Below, one piece after another: positions 56,409 to 64,000 of a stretch of DNA of 64,000 nt; within the stretch, counting starts at the first letter, position 1; every line of letters begins with the position of its first letter. The notes beneath the pieces are model-generated. The model was not told the DNA's origin. It did no database searches and worked only from the letters and a program-made list of their open reading frames with translations. This DNA is from Benincasa hispida (taxonomy: Eukaryota > Streptophyta > Magnoliopsida > Cucurbitales > Cucurbitaceae). A program made the translations under genes and the position numbers. The stretch is taken from assembly GCF_009727055.1 (NCBI RefSeq), contig NC_052360.1, positions 67,766,878 to 67,830,877 of the forward strand, given 5' to 3'.

Positions 56409-58238
56409 TGCTTAGAATGTATGTCCTAAAACTCGTGATATGTAAACAATGGAACTTATTCTGATAATTCAATAAAGGTATTATTGAATAGATCTATTGC
56501 TTGAATAGAAATCCAATAAACCTAAAAGTCCCTTGACTATTGGATGAGTACTTGAACTTTAAGTGGAGACATAAAGGTGGATCAGGTTCGAGTAAATAGT
56601 CAAAATGATCTATAGTACATGGATAAGGTTGGATACCTTATTCTGGTAACACTATTGGATACGGCCCGCTCTGTAGTTGTTGCAAGGAGTTTTCAAAGTG
56701 CTACAAACGAAGTGCTCCTAATTCGTTCATGTTGGACATGAGGAGTGGGGGTGTCCTTGTGTAAGAGAGTTTGTACAAGATCGGACCACGAAATGAGTCA
56801 CTCTTACTTTATAACGTTGTTTACTGTTTAAGACTAACTATTTCAAAGCGATGACCTAGGTAACTTGACCTTAATCCTGAGCTAACTATGAACTCCTGTT
56901 TATCTGGAATTGTCCTCAGATTTGCATAGGTAAAGGTTGGCTCAACAGCGCCGGCTCAATATGACTGCCATTTCAGGGGTAAGACTGGATAGATAGCCGA
57001 GGACATAGGGTGCAAGAGGGAATTCACTCCTACCCGCTTTAGGGATAGTAGAGAGGTTGTTCCCTTAAGTGTTGATTCTGGGGCTTGAACAAGGGATCCC
57101 GCCCTCTCATTTTTCATGAGCGACTCAGTTTTGTGATTGGATCACAAAATAATTTTTATTAGCGGATCAGTTGGGACTTAAGGAACGAGAGGTAATTTCG
57201 GGGTAAAACAGAGATTTGACCAACCGTTATTACGGACAACCTGTGAAGGGTTAACTTACTAATCATGGTTATATCAAGTGGACAAAATATATCTACAGTG
57301 AGGGGAGTTCAACTATGCGCTTTAGTGGAGTGACCATTAGTTAACGAATGGGGTTAGATCGGACTATATGAGTTTAATCGACTAATCTTGGATCGTTGGA
57401 GCCCATGATCTGTAGGTCCATGAGTCCCCCTACTAGTTCAAAAATGGATTAGCTCTAGAGTAATGTGATAAGTTAATTTAAAACGTTCAAATCATAATCA
57501 ACGAAAATTGGAGAAAATATATTTAAATATATGAAGATGAATTTGTGAAAAATTAATTTAATATTAGATATTAAAATTAATTAGAATTGTTTATATTGTT
57601 TAAATAATTATTTATTATTTTTATTAGAAAATTAATTTTTGAAATTAATTTGTAAAATTAATAAATTTTGATTTTAGAAATAAAATATGATTTTAAAATC
57701 AAAAATAGATTTTTGGAAATTGAAAAATCACACAAACTTGGAAAAATGGGTTTTTTCAAGTCATCTTCAAGTAGCTTACAAAGAACACACCACTTTTCCT
57801 TTAGTTTACTCCAAGCATGAGTTGCATCCCATGCAGCAGTTCCTTTTGCATGATAGTCTGCAATATATTGAAGAGATTGGAGTGAAGAAAGGGATGGAGA
57901 ACCGACTGAATTTTTACTGAAAAATTTGGATGAGGAAGGTGTTCTTCAATGGGTTCTATTCAGTGATCTTTCTACATATTCCCTTTGATTCCAGCTCATT
58001 TTGAGTCCCACAACTCAATCTAGAGCACCTAGAGAATAGTAGGGAAGATCTTGTGGTGGTCTACACAAGGATTCAAATGATTTTGTAGCTGGAAATGGAG
58101 ATTTCGTTGGTTCGGCCAAGGTATGTTCATGAAACTCATTATACTATGTTTCTAGCATGTTTCTTTTCAACCAAAATTAATGAATTAGAATGCTTATGGA
58201 TCCTGATTTCTTCGTTGTGTGCTCTTGTTAATCCAACA
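56409..58238 (+). repeat. Copia LTR, type A
   Basis: 1830 bp from TGCTTAGAATGTATGTCC to AATCCAACA, closely parallel to LTR A (28110) in order of phrases (GGATCAGGTTCGAGTAAATAG, CATTTCAGGGGTAAGACTGG, CTGTAGGTCCATGAG). Left flank is copia K integrase, right flank an unrelated LTR piece. The flanking 5-mers AAGTA and TAAGC differ and no primer site follows, so it may be a solo LTR that has lost its context. Confidence 0.7.
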
Positions 58239-58469
58239 TAAGCTACAAGTTCATAAGGTCCCCTTGGTAGCTCAATGGATTCAAGTTGAGAATCAGTTCT
58301 TGGGCTTAGTTTCAACTGTTCAAATTAACAAGAGAAAATTAAATTATATATGATATAATTGGTGTGATGTATGAGATACATCAAGTGGAGGATTAATGTA
58401 AATATGATTTACATTAAGTACTATAAAATAGAAAAAGAACTATGGTTTATTTGTTTCATGAGATGAAAT
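58239..58469 (+). repeat. Fragment of a type B/C copia LTR
   Basis: AAGGTCCCCTTGGTAGCTCA and then ATATATGATATAATTGGTGTG and TTTACATTAAGTAC match the last third of LTR C (41100-41330) and LTR B (34090). It is cut at 58469 by the next LTR. Confidence 0.75.
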
Positions 58470-59221
58470 TGTTGGGTTGATGCCCTAAAGTCTCGTGTTC
58501 TGTAGTTTGTAAACAAATTTTGTATAAATGCTTATGATGTATATATGATATTTACTTCACTTCTTGACTTTCCACATTTAGATTTTTCTTATTTTACCAT
58601 AAACCAATAAACTTAATAACCCTGGTTGTCTTTATGTAACTTAAGCATGTATGTAGTGACATACAAGTGGATCATGTCTTAAGTGACAACCAAAATGGTC
58701 TGTAGTTTATGGATATAGGAGGGAAACCTTATCCTGGTAATACTACGGACACGGCCCACTTTGTGGAATAGTTACAAGTGTTTTGATTTATCACAGATGG
58801 TCTGATCCTAATCATTCATTTAGGGGACATACAAGCGGGGGCGTCCTATACAAAGAGTTTGTATAAGAACTAACCACGAAGTGCTAACGTCTCGTCATAT
58901 AACTTCGTTTATGACAGAAACTTCACTTCACTAGGATGACCATAGGTAACATGACCTTAATCCTAAGTGAGTTGGGAACTCCTGCCCTTGAGGGCAGTTC
59001 TTTGATTTGCATGGGTGCGAGTGGCCAGAGCGCTAACTCAAACCTACTACTTTAGGAATTCGTCTGATTTGCGAGCTCGCAACTCAGCTTTAAAACGATG
59101 GAGTTCACTCCTTCCCCAAAACAAGGGTAAGTAGATACATTGCTCCCTTAAGGGCTAATCTCGAGGATTGAACGATGTGGCGCCACACACCTTCTCATGG
59201 CCCAAGAGGTGTTCACACATA
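58470..59221 (+). repeat. Inverted LTR pair 2, left arm
   Basis: A copia LTR start, TGTTGGGTTGATGCCC, runs for ~750 bp (TTATCCTGGTAATACTACGG, CTTCACTAGGATGACCATAG) and turns at 59221 into a hairpin. The innermost 16 bases GAGGTGTTCACACATA (59206-59221) are perfectly complementary to 59272-59287. Confidence 0.85.
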
Positions 59222-59271
59222 TCAAATATAACATATAACCTACTATGTGTGATAATATGTGATAATCCTAC

Positions 59272-59993
59272 TATGTGTGAACACCTCTCGGGCCAAGAGA
59301 AGGTGTGTGGTGCCATATCATTCAAGCCATAGAATCAACCATTAAGAGAGCAATCTATCCACTTACCCCTGCTTTGGGGAAGGAGTGAATTCCATCTTGT
59401 TGAGCTGAGTTCCTAGCTCCCAAAGCAGACGAATCCCCAAAGTGGTAGGGTTGAGTTGGCAAACTGGCCACTCGTACCTATGCAAATCAAAGGACCACCC
59501 TCAATGGCAGGAGTTCCCAACTCACTCAGGATTAAGGTCAGGTTACCTATGATCATCCTAGTGAAGTGAAGTCTCTGTCATGAACGGTGTTATATAACAA
59601 GACGTTAACACTTCGTTGTCAGGTCTTATACAAACTCTTTGTATAGGACGCCCCCGCTCGCATATTCCCAACACGAATGATCAGGATCAGACTATCTGTG
59701 ATAAGTCACAACACTTGTAACTATTCTACAAAGCGGGCCACATTCGTAGCATTACCAAGATAAAGTTTCCCTCCTATATCTATATACTACAGACTATTTT
59801 GGTTATCACTTAAGACATGATCCACTTGTATGTCACCACATACATGCTTAAGTTACATAAAAACAATCAGGGATTTTAGTTTATTGGTTTATGGTAAAGC
59901 AAATAAAACATCTAAATGTGCACAATAAAGAAGTAAAGTAAATATCATATATTAAACATGACAGGCGTTCGTCCAAACTGTTTACAAACTACA
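59272..59993 (-). repeat. Inverted LTR pair 2, right arm
   Basis: Reverse complement of the left arm, ending at TTTACAAACTACA (59993), so the outermost ~30 bases of the LTR tip are lost. The spacer is 50 bases (59222-59271) and includes a second copy of CCTACTATGTGTGA. Together the arms span 1.5 kb. Confidence 0.85.
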
Positions 59994-60779
59994 TGATCGA
60001 ATTCCTCGAAGGGAATTTTTCCCCGATACTTTTTTATGAAAAAAAATCAATTAATTTAAATCAATAATGTGAGCAATTTTAATTAAATAATTAACTCTAT
60101 CACTAAATTGTTTATTATGGATAGTTTTACGTGACAATTTGAATTTTAAAATAAATTACTCAAATTTTGGTCTAAAAAAGCTAATCAACTTTTTTAGTAG
60201 AAAGAAATAAATATAAATCAAATTATTCATATATAATCTAATTTAGATATTCGATTTAAACATATTCATTATCTTACCCAATAAACAATCAACCTTAAAA
60301 TTTAAATGTAATATTTATATAATAATAATAACATAACATTAAATAATTATACTAACTAAATAAGTAGAGGCTAATCGGGGTTTGGACAAGAAACGAGGTG
60401 GGGGAGGGGGCAGTGACGAGGAATGCATTCCCCATCCCCGTCCCTATTTAGCTTACGAGGAATTTTTTTCCCATTTCCTGCCTAATCGAGGAATCCTCGC
60501 CCCATTCGAGGCAGGGCCCGCGAGGCCCCATCCCCGTAGGAAAGTTAAATATCATATCATTTAACAGTATATTAAATATTGTTTAAAATTTAAAGACTGA
60601 TGAACTCAATTTGACAAATTTTTAAGGTTTAGAAACAAATAAAACATAAACCTAAATATTTAAGGACTTAATATGTAATTTAATATACTATTTATGAACT
60701 AACTAATAATGAATGTCAATGCTTTTATGAATGAACTACTCATGAAAATAGACACATTGAGGAACTCAAAGGTTTCAAC
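59994..60779 (+). other. AT-rich intergenic DNA with one GC-rich patch
   Basis: No gene is recognised. A GC-rich patch at 60375-60545 is dense in CCCCATCCCCG, GAGGAAT and CGAGG words. A 60-codon ORF (60382-60564) across it is a composition artefact. Similar words (TTCCTCGAAGGGAATTTTTC) occur at 60002-60021, so both may belong to one unidentified repeat. Confidence 0.4.
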
Positions 60780-61543
60780 TGATAGGATCCAAACAATATA
60801 ACAACAACCCACTAGGATCTCCTCCAAAACAATCAACCAAATAATTGTTCTCCAAAATTCCACAAATAAATCGCCAAATAATCATCAAGCAATCAACCAA
60901 CAATAGATAGCAATAAACCATAAAATTCTGAAAGACTAAAAGCAACGAGTACACATGACTTATAAGTGGAAAACTCCTTCGATGTGAAGAGTAAAAATCA
61001 CAGGACTTGTGAGAAGTCCACCCTTGTCAACTTCTCTTATTATGATAAAATTGAGGGAAAAATAACCCAAATCAGTCATAAAAAGGTTCACTATCCACCA
61101 ATACTTTCATACATAAAACATGAACACTTGAGAGATAAAAAAAAAAAATGAAAATCACTCAGTTTTATAGATTTAATTTAGTAGCGATTATGGAGAAACC
61201 AGAGCTCCAAACAATGATTGAACAGTTCAACACAAGACCCTATGTGTTTCAAACAGGCTGACCACATTTTAGCATGATCAATGGTTCAAACTTTGGCAAT
61301 CGACAAGTTTGTGAAAATTGTCGCTGAAAAACTGAACTGTTGCCTTTCTCTCTGATTTCTTGCTTCTTTTTCACTCTTTTTTTTTTTTTTTTTTTTTGCT
61401 TAGGTCATTCTTATATCACATAAAAGAAAACATATGGCTTTCAAGATGGGCCAACCTAAAAGATTAGCTTCAATTATGTTCATAAAACACAAGTTTAAAA
61501 TAAAGTCTTACATGTGCAATAAGTGAGCTGGACACCCACAACA
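60780..61543 (-). repeat. Copia E 3' LTR (minus orientation)
   Basis: On the minus strand GGGGGAGAT (61552-61544) is followed by TGTTGTGGGTGTCCAGC. The far end is probably TGATAGGATCC (60780), giving 764 bp bounded by TG and CA. It contains a 21-base T run (61377-61397). Left flank 5-mer TCAAC cannot be compared, as the other end of E is not in the window. Confidence 0.55.
61377..61397 (+). repeat. Poly-T run (21 T)
   Basis: Uninterrupted T run inside LTR E; an A run in the sense of the element. Confidence 0.9.
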
Positions 61544-63601
61544 ATCTCCCCCTCCAGCCCAACACGGGGAAGACTCAATCACATCTATAATCACTTGAAC
61601 CTCATCTTAGCAAGCTTACTACAAAGCTCAATTTCTTCCGAGAACAACCTTAGTTAATATATCTGCACTATTTTTGTCAGTGTGGATTTTCTTCAGATTT
61701 AATCTCTTCTCTTCAATTATATCTCGTGGTCAATGATATCTAATGTCAATGTGTTTAGTACAAGCATGATATATTGGATTCTTGCTCAAATCCATAGCAC
61801 TCTGACTATCACAAAATATAACATACTCACCTTGCTTCAAACCCAACTCTTGAAGGAACCTTTTAAGCCATAACATCTCCTTGTTTGCTTTCACTACTGC
61901 AATATACTTTGCCTTAGTTGTAGATAAGACTATGCATTTTTGTAGCTTGGACTGCCATGAGATGGCTCCCCCTAAAAATGTAAACACATAACCTGAGATA
62001 GACTTTCTATTATTAAGATCACCTGTCATGTCTGCATCAGTATAGCCTTCAAGCATAGGAATGCCACCTCCATAACATAAATTCAAGTTGGAAGTGTCCT
62101 GCAAGTATCTAAAGATCCACTTCACTTTTTTCCAGTGAGTCTTACCTGAGTTGGACAGAAAATGACTCACTAGACCGATTGTATGTGTAATATTAGGTCT
62201 GGTACACACCATAGCATATATCAAAAAACAACAATAGAAGAGTAAGGAATGAATGACAAAACTTCTTTCTCTTTCTTTGTTGTAGGGTAAGCTGTCTTAC
62301 TTAGCTTAAAGTGAGTTGCTAGTGGTGTACTAATAGGATTAGCATGCTTCATATTGAACCTTTCCAGCACCCATTCAATATGATTCTCCTGGGATAACCA
62401 TAATTTCCCAGCTTTCCTATCGTGAGCAATCTTCATACTTAAGATTTGCTTTGCAGGATCCAAATATTACATGTCAAATGACTTGGACAAGCCTTTCTTC
62501 AATTTTTGAATCATATCTATATCTTATCCAACTATCAACATATCATCTACATATAAAAGATGAATGATGAAGTTGTTTGCAGGAAACTTTCTAAAATACA
62601 CACAAGAATCAGCTGTACTTCGTTTATAATCATTTCTTATCATAAACGAATCAAATTTCTTGTACGACTGCTTTCGTTCCTACCTAAGCCCACAAAGACT
62701 CTTCTTCAACTTGCAAACAAGTTTATCTTTCCCTTTTTCTTCAAATCCTTTAGGTTGCTCCATGTAGATCTCCTCATGCAAGTCAACATGTAAAAAGGTA
62801 GTTTTTAAATCAAGTTGCTCTATCTCAAGATTAAGACTTGCTACTAATCCCCATACTATTTTGGTAGATGTCATTTTGACCATTAGAGAGAAGATTTCAT
62901 CAGAGTCAATACCCTTTTTCTAGTTGCAGCCCTTAACCACTAATCTCGCTTTGTATCTCACTATCTTCTCACCATCCTTCTTGTACTTAAAACCCCATCT
63001 ATTTTTCAATGCTTTCTTGCCCTTTGGAGGCTTCACTAACTCATAGGTTTCATTCTATTCCAGGGAATTATCTCTTCTTTCATTACATCTAGCCACTGGT
63101 CTTTTTCATTATGAGACAAAACCTCTTGATAGTTCTCTGACTCTCCATCTTCACAAACTAGAACGAACTCTGAGATTGGGTACCTTGTTGAAGGTTTACG
63201 TACACTTGTGGACTTTCGAGCGTGAGTATCCTCCACTTAGGGAAAGGATTGCTCCCCCTACTCATAAACTTCTCCATAAATCACTTCCTCGTATGCATCT
63301 TCCTCATGAATTTCTTCATCAAATAAAGACTCATTAAGATCATCATCATCAACATGATTTGGTACATTATCATCAAGTTGTATCTCACCAACATTATCAT
63401 CTACATAAACAACATTCTCATTTTTCGGCTGAACAATAGGAGTAGAAGTAGAATCATTAGTAGTATCGAAACACAACTCTGAAGTAGATGTGTATCTTGT
63501 ACTAAGAAGATCTGTACCTTTCTCGTGCTCAAAGAATCCTATATCTCTGCTTCTCACTACCTTTTTCTTTTCCGGATCGTAGAGCCTATGACCATACTCT
63601 T
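61544..63601 (-). pseudogene. Copia E pol: linker, reverse transcriptase, RNase H
   Basis: Minus-strand order: acidic linker (63557-63258), RKSTSVRKPSTRYPISEF (63236-63180), QWLDVMKEEI, NRWGFKYKK, reverse transcriptase with DLKTTFLHVDLHEEIYMEQP (about 62820-62760), CKLKKSLCGLR, LLYVDDMLIVG with YVDD at 62553-62542, then LSMKIAHDRKAGKLWLSQE (62463-62221). RNase H (62224-61730) has MVCTRPNITHTIGLVS, YTDADMTGDLNNRKSISGY and LSTTKAKYIA, where the family form is STTEAEYIA, so the catalytic Glu is replaced by Lys. The tail (KIHTDKN, ILTK) is frameshifted. Polypurine tract at 61552-61544. Only a few stops and frameshifts interrupt it. The upstream half is cut off by the LTR at 63602. Confidence 0.85.
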
Positions 63602-64000
63602 TGTTGCATGGACACCATCACGCAGTGGAAGAAATCAGGATCCATAAGCATTCTAATTCATTAATTTTGGTTGAAAAGAAACATGCTAAAAATATAGTAT
63701 AATGGGTTTCATTAACATACCTTGGCCGAACCAACGAAATCTTCATTTCCAGCTGCAAAATCCTCTGCAAAATCCATGGGATGCAACTCATGCTTGGAGT
63801 AAATCAAGGAAGAGATGGTGGGTTCTTTGTAAGCAACTTGAAGATGAACTTGAAAAACCCACTTTCAAATTTTGTGTAATTTTTCTATTTTCCAAAAATC
63901 CAAAATTAATTTTAAAATAATATTTTATTTCTAAAATAAAAATTTATTAATTTTACAAATTAATTTCAAAAATTAATTTTCTAATAAATTTAATAAATAA
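63602..64000 (-). repeat. Copia LTR, type A, reverse orientation, runs off the window
   Basis: From GAAGAAATCAGGATCCATAA at 63628 it is the reverse complement of the 3' part of the LTR at 56409-58238 (for example AATGAATTAGAATGC and TTCGTTGGTTCGGCCAAGG there). The LTR tip appears as TGTTGCATGG at 63602. It lies inside copia E, in the same orientation as E. Confidence 0.75.

Noticed and set aside
56409..58238. Intact solo LTR with target duplication
   Set aside because: Flanking 5-mers AAGTA and TAAGC differ and the two flanks belong to different elements, so a simple solo LTR is not supported.
60382..60564. 60-codon ORF in the GC-rich patch
   Set aside because: G- and P-rich reading of a repetitive patch, no domain and no gene context.

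Overview
This window is AT-rich plant nuclear DNA made almost entirely of retrotransposons. Ty1/copia and Ty3/gypsy (Athila/Tat-like) LTR elements are inserted into one another. There are also two CACTA-type DNA transposon ends, a fragment of plastid ycf2 transferred to the nucleus, and one run of exon-like pieces of an unrecognised host gene. No intact host gene, tRNA, rRNA or CRISPR array is visible. Both plant copia and plant Athila/Tat elements, plus plastid-derived DNA, point to a eudicot. A cucurbit is my guess, from impression only.

Layout. 1-245 and 9943-~11150 are two halves of one copia leader ('G'), split by a pol-less gypsy-like element ('L', 246-9942) with ~2.14 kb LTRs. The 5' LTR of L was itself hit twice: by a solo LTR (738-2755, perfect ACCTA target duplication) and by a related LTR-like segment (3083-5068). 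11423-13401 is a reverse-oriented copia LTR ('H') with its primer site. 13402-15370 is a decayed gypsy gag-protease ('I'). 15371-18395 is a ~3 kb inverted pair of LTRs. 18396-24339 is the least repetitive part, holding a CACTA end, the ycf2 fragment, the exon-like pieces and a CACTA MITE. 24351-28109 is a minus-strand copia ('F') cut by the LTR of copia 'A' at 28110.

From 28110 there is a four-level nest. Copia A (28110-33314) is invaded by copia B (33315-40150), whose 3' LTR is invaded by copia C (40151-48240), whose 3' LTR is invaded by gypsy D (48241-~55573). D keeps a gag and a long second ORF with a plant-transposon domain but has no pol. Then come a copia fragment 'K', an LTR, an LTR scrap, a second large inverted LTR pair (58470-59993), an AT-rich stretch with one GC-rich patch, and a minus-strand copia 'E' (60780-63601) cut by a reverse LTR that runs off the window.

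None of the elements looks able to move by itself; every gag-pol carries stops, frameshifts or deletions. The most interesting signals are non-coding. Copia A, B, C and G share a ~2.2-2.5 kb leader between primer site and gag, with fast-changing short repeats (some built on the palindrome CGATCG) and, in A and C, a 3'-splice-site-like tract directly before the gag ATG. The two opposite-facing LTR palindromes could give long hairpin RNA. Gypsy D shows a pol-less architecture with up to three primer-site-like repeats.
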